A DNA stretch of 35,515 nucleotides from Frigoriflavimonas asaccharolytica (GCF_013294015.1 NZ_JABSNO010000018.1:1-35515), one strand, 5' to 3'; counted from the stretch's first letter, positions 14,782 to 24,029 are shown. Notes: generated from the sequence alone by a model not told the origin. Numbers and translations: made by a program.

Positions 14782-17643
14782 TTAGTCCATATAGCTTTCA
14801 ATCGGTTCGCAAGTGCAAACTAAATTTCTATCTCCGTAAGCATCATCTACTCTAGAAACGGATGCGAAGAATTTGTATTCTCTTACCCAATCAAGTGGAT
14901 ATGCAGCTTTTTCTCGGCTATAAGGTTTGTCCCAAGAATCAGAAATTAAAATCTCTTGTGTGTGAGGTGCGTTTGTAAGAACGTTGTCTTCTTTATCCGC
15001 ATCACCATTGATGATTTCCTCAATTTCTTTTTTAATATTAATTAAAGCTGATGCAAAACGATCCAATTCTTCTTTGCTTTCGCATTCTGTTGGTTCAATC
15101 ATCATTGTTCCGGCAACTGGGAAACTTACTGTTGGCGCATGATATCCGTAATCCATCAATCTTTTTGCAATATCCGTAACCTCAATTCCGAACTGTTTGA
15201 ACTGGCGGAAATCTAAGATACATTCATGCGCAACCCTACCATTTTCATTAGCATACAAAATTGGGAAATGCTCTGCGAATATTTCTTTTAAATAATTCGC
15301 ATTTAAAATTGCATATTCTGTAGATTTTTTCAAACCATAAGAACCCAACATTTTTATATAAGAATAAGAAATATTTAATACCAAAGAAGAACCATAAGGT
15401 GCGCCAGAAATAGCTTCCAAAGATTGTGCTCCTCCAATTTTGATGTTAGGATTGCTTGGTAAAAATGGAACCAAATGTGCTGCCACACAGATTGGGCCAA
15501 CTCCTGGTCCACCTCCACCATGTGGAATTGCGAAAGTTTTGTGTAAATTTAAATGGCAAACATCTGCACCAATCAAACCTGGACTTGTATATCCTACTTG
15601 TGCATTCATATTTGCGCCATCCATATAAACTTGGCCACCGTGCTCATGAATTAATGAGGTGATTTCTTTAATATTAGCATCAAAAAAACCATAAGTAGAA
15701 GGATATGTAATCATTGCTGCTGCAAGATTTTCACTGTGCAATTCTGCTTTTGCTTGTAAATCTGCAAAGTCTATTCTTCCATTTTCTAAATTTTTCACCA
15801 CTACTACTTTCATACCTGCCAAAACTGCAGAAGCAGGATTGGTACCATGTGCAGATTGTGGAATTAACACGATATTTCTATGTTTATCTCCTCTAGATTT
15901 GTGATATTGACGGATAACCATCAAACCTGCATATTCTCCTTGCGCTCCAGAATTTGGTTGTAAAGAAGTACCCGCAAATCCTGTGATTTCTGCAAGATCT
16001 TTTTCTAACTCTTTGATCATTATTTGGTAGCCACCAGCTTGTTCCGTTGGTACAAATGGATGTACACTTCCCCATTCTCCCCAAGAAATTGGCAACATTT
16101 GTGTTGCAGCATTTAATTTCATGGTGCAAGAACCGAGGGAAATCATGGAGTGAGTTAAAGATAAATCTTTTTTCTCCAATCTTTTGATGTACCTCATCAA
16201 TTCCGTCTCTGTGTGGTATTTATTAAAAACTTCATCTTTCAAAATAGCGTCTGTACGCAACATTTCTTGCGGTATAGAATATTCTTCTTTTACTTGAAGT
16301 TTAAAACTCTGTTTAGATTTATATTGAGCAAATGACTCTACAAGAAAATCTAATTTTTCTAAAGTACTAGATTCATTTGTAGAAATACTAACGATATCTT
16401 CCGAAAAATAATTAAGATTAATGCTTCTCTCACGCATCATTCTCATCAATACATTCTTCTCATCTTCATGCATTCTAATTTTCACGGTATCAAACATTGG
16501 TTCTTCTACAACATCAAAACCTAGAGATTTTAAGGCTTGGCTTAGTGAATTTGTTTTATAATGAATTTGATCTGCAATATAATTCAAACCAGTTGGCCCG
16601 TGGTAAACACAATACATTCCTGCCATTACAGCTAGAAGAACTTGCGCCGTACAAATATTAGACGTTGCTTTTTCTCTTTTGATGTGCTGCTCTCTCGTTT
16701 GCAAAGCCATTCTTAAAGCGCGACCTCCATATCTATCTTTGGTTACACCAATGATTCTACCTGGAATATCTCTTTTGTAAGATTCATGACAAGAGAAAAA
16801 TGCTGCATGCGGACCACCATATCCCATCGGAATTCCGAATCTTTGGGTAGTTCCTACTGCACAATCTGCTCCCATATCTGCAGGTGATTTTAATTTCACC
16901 AAAGCCATAGGATCACAAGCTACTACTACTTGTAAGTTGTGTTCTTTATAATATTTTATATTTTCTGTGTAATCGTAAATCACACCATTTTTACCTGGAT
17001 ATTGAAGCATTACTCCAAAGTAAGAATCATTAAATTGATGAGATTTGTGATTTCCAACAATTACATCAATTCCCAAACCTTCTGCTTTTGTTTTTAAAAC
17101 GGCAATAGTTTGTGGCAAAACAAGATCTGAAACAAAAAATTTCTGCGCACCCAATTTTCTTTGATCTTTGGTTCTGCTTTCAAAAAACATATGCATAGCC
17201 TCTGCAGCTGCAGTAGATTCGTCTAAAAGAGATGCATTTGCTAAAGAAAAACCTGTAAGATTTGCAATAACGGTTTGAAAATTTAATAATGCTTCTAATC
17301 TACCTTGTGCAATCTCTGCTTGATATGGTGTGTACGCAGTATACCAAGATGGATTTTCTAATATATTTCTCTTGATTGCGGATGGCAAAATAGTGTTGTG
17401 ATATCCGAAACCTATATAATTCATGAAATCACCATTTTTTGTAGCCAATTCCTTAGAATGACGAAGCATTTCATATTCAGAAAGTGATTCAGAAATATTC
17501 AATTCTTTGTCTGCTCGTATAGAATCTGGGATCGTTTGAGATATAAGCTCTTCTGCACTAGAAACTCCTATTACTTTTAACATTGCTTCTCTATCTGCCT
17601 CATTTAGTGGAATATGGCGGTATACAAAATCTACTGTATTCAT
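14782..17643 (-). CDS. gcvP: glycine dehydrogenase (decarboxylating), P protein
   Basis: GcvP is the PLP-dependent P protein of the glycine cleavage system; it decarboxylates glycine and passes the aminomethyl group to lipoyl-GcvH. At 953 residues it is the single-chain form with a fused N-terminal half (1 to about 450) and C-terminal half. The PLP lysine is K702 in HLNLHKTFAIPHGGGGPGVG. Other hallmarks are FIGFGYHNTILPSAI-like residues near the N-terminus (here YIGFGYHNT), the TPYQAEIAQGRLEALLNFQ segment and PNSGAQGEYAGL. The gcvT and gcvH genes are not in the window. A TATTTTTA element about 45 nt upstream could be its -7 box; a terminator follows. Confidence 0.97.
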   Translation of the reverse strand: MNTVDFVYRHIPLNEADREAMLKVIGVSSAEELISQTIPDSIRADKELNISESLSEYEMLRHSKELATKNGDFMNYIGFGYHNTILPSAIKRNILENPSWYTAYTPYQAEIAQGRLEALLNFQTVIANLTGFSLANASLLDESTAAAEAMHMFFESRTKDQRKLGAQKFFVSDLVLPQTIAVLKTKAEGLGIDVIVGNHKSHQFNDSYFGVMLQYPGKNGVIYDYTENIKYYKEHNLQVVVACDPMALVKLKSPADMGADCAVGTTQRFGIPMGYGGPHAAFFSCHESYKRDIPGRIIGVTKDRYGGRALRMALQTREQHIKREKATSNICTAQVLLAVMAGMYCVYHGPTGLNYIADQIHYKTNSLSQALKSLGFDVVEEPMFDTVKIRMHEDEKNVLMRMMRERSINLNYFSEDIVSISTNESSTLEKLDFLVESFAQYKSKQSFKLQVKEEYSIPQEMLRTDAILKDEVFNKYHTETELMRYIKRLEKKDLSLTHSMISLGSCTMKLNAATQMLPISWGEWGSVHPFVPTEQAGGYQIMIKELEKDLAEITGFAGTSLQPNSGAQGEYAGLMVIRQYHKSRGDKHRNIVLIPQSAHGTNPASAVLAGMKVVVVKNLENGRIDFADLQAKAELHSENLAAAMITYPSTYGFFDANIKEITSLIHEHGGQVYMDGANMNAQVGYTSPGLIGADVCHLNLHKTFAIPHGGGGPGVGPICVAAHLVPFLPSNPNIKIGGAQSLEAISGAPYGSSLVLNISYSYIKMLGSYGLKKSTEYAILNANYLKEIFAEHFPILYANENGRVAHECILDFRQFKQFGIEVTDIAKRLMDYGYHAPTVSFPVAGTMMIEPTECESKEELDRFASALINIKKEIEEIINGDADKEDNVLTNAPHTQEILISDSWDKPYSREKAAYPLDWVREYKFFASVSRVDDAYGDRNLVCTCEPIESYMD

Positions 17644-17768
17644 AAAATTATTTGGTTTGAAAAAATTAGTTAAGAAAAATTCTATCCGTAAAAATACAAT
17701 AATTTTTAAAAAATAAAGGCTTAAAAAAAACTGATATTTCTCTTGAATTTTAAAAACTCAGCAAAAAT

Positions 17769-18410
17769 CTATTTTTCTCTAAAAATTAAATAGATGGCTA
17801 AAGTAAAAGCAAGAAATATCAATAACCCCCAAAATGTAGGATGAATTTTGGGTTGTATTTTTTTCGGTTTTGTCTTTTGAAATAAATCTTCTACTTCTTG
17901 ACGAAATTCTTCTTTATCCGCAGGGAATATTTGACTTATAGTAAGGGCTTTTACTGCAGTTTTGCCCGTTAAAGAATTATGAGCATGCAAGATTATTTGA
18001 AACTTTCCATCTACAAAACCCGTCACTTTGAAAGCTCTCTCTCCAAAAGGTTTTTCTAAACCGAAAGGCAATACTTTTACCACATCTGCATTGGTTGTAT
18101 TCCATTTTAAAATAATTTCTTCTCCCATTTGCGCACGCACTTTGTTGGAAGTAAAATTTTTAATGGTAGCCGGCAAATTATTTCTATAAGATCTTTCTGA
18201 ACGGGAAGAATTTGCATCGTAGAAAGTTCTACTGTCTTCTTTTCCCAGAATTTCATAAGCCTCTTTCACTTCTCGAAAACGAAGGGCAAAAAAATCATCA
18301 TTTTCGTTTTTATCAGGATGATATTTTAAGGAAAGCTTGCGAAAGGCTTTTTTGATGTCTTCCGAAGAAGCATCTCTTTCTACACCAAGAAAATAATAAT
18401 AATCTTTCAA
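17769..18410 (-). CDS. membrane-anchored J-domain (DnaJ-like) protein with TTG start
   Basis: The 213-residue product has an N-terminal J domain (1 to about 65) with the HPD motif at 31-33 (LSLKYHPDKNEND). A beta-type middle region (about 80-165) and one C-terminal transmembrane helix (FWGLLIFLAFTLAIYLIF) follow. J domains stimulate the ATPase of DnaK; the tail anchor would recruit DnaK to the membrane. The start must be TTG 18410: an in-frame TGA lies two codons upstream, and the J domain begins at once (KDYYYFLGV). A perfect -7 box sits 18 nt before this TTG. The middle domain (MGEEIILKWNTTNADVVKV) looks immunoglobulin-like, but I cannot name it. Confidence 0.82.
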   Translation of the reverse strand: MKDYYYFLGVERDASSEDIKKAFRKLSLKYHPDKNENDDFFALRFREVKEAYEILGKEDSRTFYDANSSRSERSYRNNLPATIKNFTSNKVRAQMGEEIILKWNTTNADVVKVLPFGLEKPFGERAFKVTGFVDGKFQIILHAHNSLTGKTAVKALTISQIFPADKEEFRQEVEDLFQKTKPKKIQPKIHPTFWGLLIFLAFTLAIYLIFREK

Positions 18411-18428
18411 ATTTCAATTTTGCAAGAG

Positions 18429-18436
18429 CAAATTTA
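18429..18436 (-). promoter_or_regulatory. -7 box (TAAATTTG) of the J-domain gene
   Basis: A perfect TAnnTTTG match on the minus strand, 18 nt before the TTG start codon. It supports initiation at TTG with a leader of only about 12 nt. Confidence 0.55.
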
Positions 18437-18538
18437 ATAAAAATAAAAAGGGAAAACCCGTCCTATTAAAATTTTTGCAGATACTTTGTATTGAAAACTT
18501 CAATCTGTTTTTGTATATTCACGAAACAAAGAATCTCT

Positions 18539-19603
18539 ATGAACAGCAACCCAGAATCTGATTTCAAAATTTCTAAAAAGAAGACCACCTATCCTATTAA
18601 TGAGCCTTTGCTTCAGTATTTGAAGATTTATAGTAGAACTTTTAAATCTCCAATTACTTACGAAGATTTACTACGGTTTACGGATAATTTCCCTATTCTA
18701 GACAAAGATGGTAAAGATACACTTTGGGAAGGGGTGATGTACAACTATCATGAAATGAACGAAATTCATGAAAATTTGATAAAAATTTACCAACGTTTAA
18801 ATTCAGATGGAAACGAAGATGCAATTGCTAACATGGTGGTAGACAGCATAGATTTTTGCACTTTCGGAAATTCTCATCCTTTTAGAATTAAAATCCGCAA
18901 CCAATTTAATGATAATCACGATTATTTTTACGTAAAAAAAGCCGACGCTTCTAGAATTTACGGGTTGGAATTAGAATACATACTTTCGCCAAACAGAATT
19001 AATTTTTTAGTCTATCAAAATACTTTAATTGAAGAGCATATTGCGGGAATTCCTGGCGATCTTTATTTAGAAAAATATTTGAATGAAAATACTGATAGAA
19101 TTCGGCTTGCAAAAGAGTTCGTGAAATTTAACGAACGTTGTTTTTTGAGACTTTTAGGCGATCAAAGAGCGTATAATTTTGTAATTGTTTTGACGCCGGA
19201 TTTTGATCAAATGCAATATAGGATCCGAAGTATCGATTTTGATCAGCAAAGCTATGAAGGCAAAATGAACTTATACAAGCCTCAATTTTTTAGAGAAAAT
19301 TTGGAATATGTGCAACTGGTTGCAAAAAATATAGATGAATCTTCTATACGGCAATACCAAAAAGAAGAAAGATCTTTACTAGCAAAACGCATGTTGGTGG
19401 GGAAAAAGAGATTAAATAGATTGATAAAAATAATGAAGAAAGACGAAATTGCACCATACGAAAAGATGGAAACTCTGAAAATGGAAATCTACGACTCTTT
19501 GAAAGACAATAGTTTGAAAAACTGTGAATCTATGGGCGATATTGTAGAAGCCATCATCAATTTTACGTTGCGCAATTATCAAGATTCTATAATCGGTAAA
19601 TAG
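18539..19603 (+). CDS. uncharacterised protein with kinase-fold-like motifs
   Basis: From ATG 18539 the product has 354 residues (a TTG at 18491 would add a hydrophobic Cys-rich leader and is less likely). I know no family name. The order of motifs resembles a protein-kinase-like fold: a strand with paired lysines (YFYVKKAD, K133-K134), a following Glu-rich helix (YGLELEYIL), a hinge-like FLVYQNTLIEEHIAG, a catalytic-loop-like LLGDQRAYNFVIV (D208, N213), and a metal-loop-like IRSIDFDQQSYEG (D233, D235). A basic helical tail follows. A glycine-rich P-loop is not evident. It is cytosolic, with no signal or membrane helix, and stands alone between divergent and convergent neighbours. The kinase-like reading is inference; the ORF itself is solid. 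Confidence 0.75.
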   Translation: MNSNPESDFKISKKKTTYPINEPLLQYLKIYSRTFKSPITYEDLLRFTDNFPILDKDGKDTLWEGVMYNYHEMNEIHENLIKIYQRLNSDGNEDAIANMVVDSIDFCTFGNSHPFRIKIRNQFNDNHDYFYVKKADASRIYGLELEYILSPNRINFLVYQNTLIEEHIAGIPGDLYLEKYLNENTDRIRLAKEFVKFNERCFLRLLGDQRAYNFVIVLTPDFDQMQYRIRSIDFDQQSYEGKMNLYKPQFFRENLEYVQLVAKNIDESSIRQYQKEERSLLAKRMLVGKKRLNRLIKIMKKDEIAPYEKMETLKMEIYDSLKDNSLKNCESMGDIVEAIINFTLRNYQDSIIGK

Positions 19604-19606
19604 AAC

Positions 19607-20038
19607 TTATTCTATTATCTGTTCTTCATAATTTTCTACGTAATTTTTGAAATTATTTAAAATGGCAAACCAACCTTTTTTCTGCAAATTATGGGGGTTT
19701 TCTTTCTCTGCCTCAAAATTCTGAATCAATTTCACGCTATTTTCAGTTTCATTTTTAAATTTCACATCTACTTTTCTACCATCATCAAGATGATATTTTA
19801 TGACATCATTAGTAGTAATTTCATCAAAAACACCGGTGAAATTGAAACCAAAATCTTCGTCCTTTGCCTCCATTCTGTAATTAAAAGTGCCTCCTACTTC
19901 AAAATTATTTTCTGCATTCGGACAATGCCAATCTTGGCTCGCAAAATACCATTCTTCTATATGATCTCTATCTGTGAAGCACTCCCAAATTAAATCTAGT
20001 GGTTTCAAAATTGTGATTTCTACTGTAATATATGACAT
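19607..20038 (-). CDS. SRPBCC (AHSA1/START-like) domain protein
   Basis: From ATG 20038 the protein has 143 residues, the usual size for a lone SRPBCC domain; a TTG at 20065 would add nine residues not needed by the fold. It shows the family pattern ITVEITILKPLDLIWECFTDRDHIEEWYFAS near the start, GGTFNYRMEAKDEDFGFNFTGVFDEI in the middle and a C-terminal helix with KKGWFAILNNFKNYVEN. The fold forms a hydrophobic cavity that binds small ligands; its role here is unknown. It lies 3 nt from the end of the convergent kinase-fold-like gene and downstream of tpx, from which a terminator separates it. Confidence 0.88.
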   Translation of the reverse strand: MSYITVEITILKPLDLIWECFTDRDHIEEWYFASQDWHCPNAENNFEVGGTFNYRMEAKDEDFGFNFTGVFDEITTNDVIKYHLDDGRKVDVKFKNETENSVKLIQNFEAEKENPHNLQKKGWFAILNNFKNYVENYEEQIIE

Positions 20039-20063
20039 AAATCTAATTGTAAAATTTAAAAAC

Positions 20064-20091
20064 AAAAGTTCTAAATAACTTTAGAACTTTT
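20064..20091 (-). terminator. terminator of tpx
   Basis: Perfect 12-bp arms (AAAAGTTCTAAA / TTTAGAACTTTT) surround a 4-nt loop. The minus strand continues GTTTTT. It lies 32 nt after the tpx stop and just upstream of the SRPBCC gene. Confidence 0.8.
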
Positions 20092-20122
20092 ATTTTAACT
20101 TTGAATTGTAACTGCTAAATAA

Positions 20123-20620
20123 TTATTTCAACGCGTTCAAAGCGTTTTCGTAATTTGGTTCTTGTCCAATTTCTGGAACTTGTTCTGTATACAAAATTTT
20201 ATTGTTTTCATCTAAAACGATAACGGCTCTGCTCAAAAGACCTTTAAAACCAGAATCCGTAATCTCTACACCAAAATCTTGCCCGAAACTACCACGGAAA
20301 TCTGATAAATTGGTAACATAATCCAAACCTTCTGCCGCACAAAAACGCTCTAGTGCAAAAGGTAAATCTTTGGATACATTGATGACAACAGTATTTTCTT
20401 CATTGCCCACTTTTTCATTAAATGCTCTTGCAGATGCTGCACAAACTCCTGTATCAATGCTTGGGAAAATATTTAAAATTTTCTTTTTTCCAGCAAAATC
20501 TTGCATGGTTTTTTCTGTTAAATTTTTATCTACCAAATTAAAATCCATTGCTTCAGATCCAACTTCTGGTAGATTACCGATGGTATTGATCGCGTTTCCG
20601 CCTAATGTAATATTTGCCAT
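20123..20620 (-). CDS. tpx: thiol peroxidase (atypical 2-Cys peroxiredoxin)
   Basis: Tpx reduces hydrogen peroxide and alkyl peroxides with thioredoxin as electron donor. The 165-residue product has the peroxidatic Cys60 in FPSIDTGVCAASARAF and the resolving Cys94 in LERFCAAEGLDYVTNLSDFRG, the spacing typical of Tpx. It starts MANITLGGNAINTIGNLPEVG. It has no signal peptide. A TATTTTTA element about 25 nt upstream may be the -7 box. It is a monocistronic gene with its own terminator. Confidence 0.96.
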   Translation of the reverse strand: MANITLGGNAINTIGNLPEVGSEAMDFNLVDKNLTEKTMQDFAGKKKILNIFPSIDTGVCAASARAFNEKVGNEENTVVINVSKDLPFALERFCAAEGLDYVTNLSDFRGSFGQDFGVEITDSGFKGLLSRAVIVLDENNKILYTEQVPEIGQEPNYENALNALK

Positions 20621-20669
20621 ATTTTACTTTTAAATTTTAGTAAAAATAGGAAATTTAAACTGAAAAATA

Positions 20670-22994
20670 TTATTTTCTAGAATTAAAATATTCTTTAAAA
20701 GAATTGCAAGAACTCATTAAATCCTCATAATCGCTGGATGATTTTTTTAATTCTTGATAAAATTTATTTTTGGAAAATCTCTGTTCAATGTATTCATCAT
20801 CATGCCAATATCCATACATTTCATTTGCGTTATAATCTAATTTATTATTTTCACATCTTCCTTGCATCCTCAAACATAACATTTGAAATTTCTCTGATTT
20901 TGAATTTTCCTTAGCTTTTCCATAATAGTATTTAGCAAGATTGTTGCTATTAAATTCATCATCGTCATTTTGAAGAGAATAATCTGTAATCATGGTCCAG
21001 GAATATCTACGCATCATCCAAGCGCTTCCATATTTAGACATATTGTAGTAGCAATTTGCCACCAGAAAATTATAACAATCACGGTCTTTTTCTGCAGGAT
21101 TATTCGCTTTGTTGATGTATTCTACCAATTTTTTGGTGATGGTCAATTTATTTAATCTAAAACTTTCTTTCTCTTCTATAAAATTCGGTGTGTACTTAAG
21201 GTTGTAAAACGGATTTTCATCAAACACAAATTGATTTTTAAAATTATTATCGGCAGTGTTTTTTTCCCACAAAACGTCTTGAGATTCCAAATATCCCTTA
21301 TCTAATTTTTGGAAAGATTGAAGGGCAAGATTTAATTTATTTTCCCTAATATATTTAGTGCCCAGCAAATCTTGTAGAGAATTGATTTCTGTATCATCAA
21401 TCTTATGCAATCTGTAATAAAAACCATCCACAAATTTTTTCTGATTTTTTAAATTATTGATGAAATATTGCAATTGCATTGGCGTGTATATCGCATCTAT
21501 ATAAGAGAAATAATCGTAAAATAAAATGCCATACGTTTGGTTTTTATTTTGCAAAGATTTAAAATAAATAAAATTCTCGTCATAAGAATTAGAAGAAAAA
21601 TCTTGCAATGCAGAATACAAAAATGCAGCATCATTTGTATTTCCTAGATATTCCAATTCTCTACCAATGGCAAATAAAAATTGTTTATTGTCCTTATTTT
21701 TTAAAATAATTTGCTGTACTTCATCAGATAATTTTGCATTTCCAATAGTTTGATTTGCTGTTAGATTCAGGGCTTTTAGTAAATCTAAATTTTTATCGTT
21801 TTTGTAGTCCTTTCTTTCTTCAATTGTAGAAATTAATTGCAAACTTTCCTTATAATTTTTTGTCATAAAGAGCAATTCTGCCTTTGCATGAAGCCAGAAT
21901 TCTGGATTATTTACTGTAGAAATATCTGCAGTATTTATAAATTCAAGCAATTTTTGAGCGTAGGCTCTATCAATTAGAACTCTATCCAACACGTTTTGTG
22001 TAGATTGTTCTTCATTTTCATTACCAGAATAATAATCTGAAAATAAAGTATAGTAAGGTGTGAAAATCCAATTTTCAAGTTTACTCACTTCTCTGAAAAG
22101 TAAAAAACTTAAGGCATCAGAATTTGGATTAGCTTGATACATTTCCTCAATATTTTCAATGTTTTTTTCAGGGTTGTACAAACTGTACATCATCAAAATT
22201 TGAGATTTCTCGACACTATTTTTAGCATATTTTAAAACCTCGTCTTTATTAGTACTCGAAGAAAAATATTGCCAAGAAACAAATCTTTTTTCCGGGCATG
22301 CATCAAAAACCTTAGCGAGATAGTAATTTTTTAATGGCGCATTTTGTTCAACAATTGCTCGAAAATACAAAGCCCAATAATCAATAACATCATTCTGCTT
22401 TTTAATATTGAAATTATCCGAGTAGATTTTCCGAATTTCATCCTCGTTTTTATTATAAAACGCCAATCTCATTGCCAAAAATGCATATCTTTTTTTAATG
22501 TTTGCATTCTTTGATTTTTTAGCAAAAGTGACTGCATTTTTCAGTAGATTTTTTCTTTTTACCGTTGATGTGCTGTCTTCTCTTTCCCAAGGATCATCTT
22601 GCCAAGTATTGAAATACTCGCAGTTTTTTGCAAATTTTAGATATTGTATAGCTTCTTTATCTTTATTTTTAAATAAAAATTTTAGAAATAAATTGTTGGA
22701 TTCTGGTTTGATGTCAGAGTATTCGTACTTCTTTAAAAAGAAAGAAATTTCTGATACCGAAACTCTATTTTTACAATAATTTTTCCATAAAATCTCATTT
22801 TTAAAATTTGGAACTGAATCTTCTGAATTTGGTGAGAAACTATTTAAGGAATAATAAAATGAATTATATTGTTGAAACCCAAAATTATTTCCGTTGATGA
22901 AATTCATCCGTACATCATCACCAGATAGATAAAATCCGCAGGCAAAAGTAAAACTACTTAGTAAAACTGCTATAAAAGCTACTAATTTCTTCAT
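20670..22994 (-). CDS. large exported helical-repeat protein of unknown function
   Basis: The 774-residue product has a Sec signal peptide (MKKLVAFIAVLLSSFTFACG) and no later membrane segment, so it is periplasmic or extracellular. The Cys in FACG could also be a lipid site, but the context is a poor lipobox. The mature chain is rich in Tyr, Asn, Lys and aromatic residues and looks like successive helical hairpins (for example YKESLQLISTIEE, LNLALQSFQKLDKGYL, AKYYYGKAKENSKSEKF), as in TPR/Sel1-type solenoids, though I see no clean repeat consensus. Its start lies inside the end of the upstream lipoprotein gene (41-nt overlap, different frame), so both are made from one transcript and probably act together. 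I know no named family. Confidence 0.72.
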   Translation of the reverse strand: MKKLVAFIAVLLSSFTFACGFYLSGDDVRMNFINGNNFGFQQYNSFYYSLNSFSPNSEDSVPNFKNEILWKNYCKNRVSVSEISFFLKKYEYSDIKPESNNLFLKFLFKNKDKEAIQYLKFAKNCEYFNTWQDDPWEREDSTSTVKRKNLLKNAVTFAKKSKNANIKKRYAFLAMRLAFYNKNEDEIRKIYSDNFNIKKQNDVIDYWALYFRAIVEQNAPLKNYYLAKVFDACPEKRFVSWQYFSSSTNKDEVLKYAKNSVEKSQILMMYSLYNPEKNIENIEEMYQANPNSDALSFLLFREVSKLENWIFTPYYTLFSDYYSGNENEEQSTQNVLDRVLIDRAYAQKLLEFINTADISTVNNPEFWLHAKAELLFMTKNYKESLQLISTIEERKDYKNDKNLDLLKALNLTANQTIGNAKLSDEVQQIILKNKDNKQFLFAIGRELEYLGNTNDAAFLYSALQDFSSNSYDENFIYFKSLQNKNQTYGILFYDYFSYIDAIYTPMQLQYFINNLKNQKKFVDGFYYRLHKIDDTEINSLQDLLGTKYIRENKLNLALQSFQKLDKGYLESQDVLWEKNTADNNFKNQFVFDENPFYNLKYTPNFIEEKESFRLNKLTITKKLVEYINKANNPAEKDRDCYNFLVANCYYNMSKYGSAWMMRRYSWTMITDYSLQNDDDEFNSNNLAKYYYGKAKENSKSEKFQMLCLRMQGRCENNKLDYNANEMYGYWHDDEYIEQRFSKNKFYQELKKSSSDYEDLMSSCNSFKEYFNSRK

Positions 22995-23991
22995 TGCTGT
23001 AATTGCTTAATTGGTTTTCGTCTAAATGGAATAAGCTAACTGTGATTTCTTTATCCATTCTCAGCTCATTTTTCAAGATGGAAATTGCCTTATTTATTGT
23101 GTTTGCATCTATTTCCTCATATTTAATTTTGTCGCCCACTTTCAAATATGTTTCATAGTCTATTGCGGTATCTTTTGTAACTTCATACCACAAAGGTTTA
23201 ATTTTCTTCATGCTTTTTTGAAATTCTTTGCCCGTGTAAATTATTTTTTGAAATTGATTATTTTGATACAATTGTGACCAAGAATATAATGGCAGCGCAA
23301 CATCTAAATGCAAAGGATAATTTTGCTTTCCACTGAGATAACTTTTTAATTCATCTAAATCTAGAATAGAATTTTTCGCAGAATTCTCCAGAGGATTGAT
23401 GAGATTATAGCACATCAATGTAGCTTTATCAACCGGCGGAACACCCATTTTGTCGGGATATTTGTAGGGATATAAACGCAGTGTGCAAGAAAGAGATTTA
23501 GATGAAACTTTTTTCAATTCTTTCAAAAAATAAAAATAATTGTCTTTGGTAGATTCCGTCCAATCGCAATCCATTTGAAATTCTTTTATCTCTAGAGAAT
23601 CAAGCCTTTCTTTTGTGTATTTATTGATTAAAAAATTAACATCGTCCGCTAATTGTACCAATTCTGCTTTTGTACTTTTTTTGAAAACGATATTTTTCAG
23701 ATAAACCGTTGGTATTATTTCATACTCAAACTTATTATCATTACAATAATTGTTTGCGCTAAAATTAGTTTTTGCGATTGGAAAATTCCCTAAAGCATCA
23801 CTATAATCTACCTCAAAAAATTTTACATACATTTTTTGAATATTCTGTTCGTCTGTAATTTCTTTTTCCTTATCAGAAAAATAAGAATCTGATTTCCAGT
23901 AATAGAACGCCGGAATTACTTTTTCAACTTTGCTTTCGCAAGAATTGAAAAGTAGAATAGTAGGAATGATGAGGAAAAGAAATTTCTTCAA
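22954..23991 (-). CDS. lipoprotein, putative TIM-barrel (DUF3142-like?), TTG start
   Basis: No ATG is available at the 5' end. The longest frame opens at TTG 24024, but a perfect -7 box (24022-24029) covers that codon. TTG 23991 gives a proper lipoprotein signal (KKFLFLIIPTILLFNSC) with lipidated Cys18 and a product of 346 residues. The body suggests a TIM barrel: FQMDCDWTESTKDNYFYFLKEL (acidic strand end), LSCTLRLYPY, PPVDKATLMCYNL and LHLDVALPLYSW succeed each other like beta strands of glycosidase-type barrels such as GH18 or DUF3142. The DxD and later Asp/Glu could be catalytic. The family link is recalled, not tested. The end overlaps the next gene by 41 nt. Confidence 0.68.
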   Translation of the reverse strand: MKKFLFLIIPTILLFNSCESKVEKVIPAFYYWKSDSYFSDKEKEITDEQNIQKMYVKFFEVDYSDALGNFPIAKTNFSANNYCNDNKFEYEIIPTVYLKNIVFKKSTKAELVQLADDVNFLINKYTKERLDSLEIKEFQMDCDWTESTKDNYFYFLKELKKVSSKSLSCTLRLYPYKYPDKMGVPPVDKATLMCYNLINPLENSAKNSILDLDELKSYLSGKQNYPLHLDVALPLYSWSQLYQNNQFQKIIYTGKEFQKSMKKIKPLWYEVTKDTAIDYETYLKVGDKIKYEEIDANTINKAISILKNELRMDKEITVSLFHLDENQLSNYSNEEISSFYSSFTK

Positions 23992-24021
23992 TTTGTGAAT
24001 TTTTAAATGATTTAATTGAAA

Positions 24022-24029
24022 CAAATATA
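24022..24029 (-). promoter_or_regulatory. -7 box (TATATTTG) of the lipoprotein operon
   Basis: A perfect TAnnTTTG match on the minus strand, 30 nt before TTG 23991. It covers the alternative TTG 24024, which decides the start choice. No -33 box is evident. Confidence 0.5.

Noticed and set aside
14782-17643. Many open frames on the plus strand opposite gcvP.
   Set aside because: They are shadows of a strongly conserved gene, are not protein-like and have no promoters.
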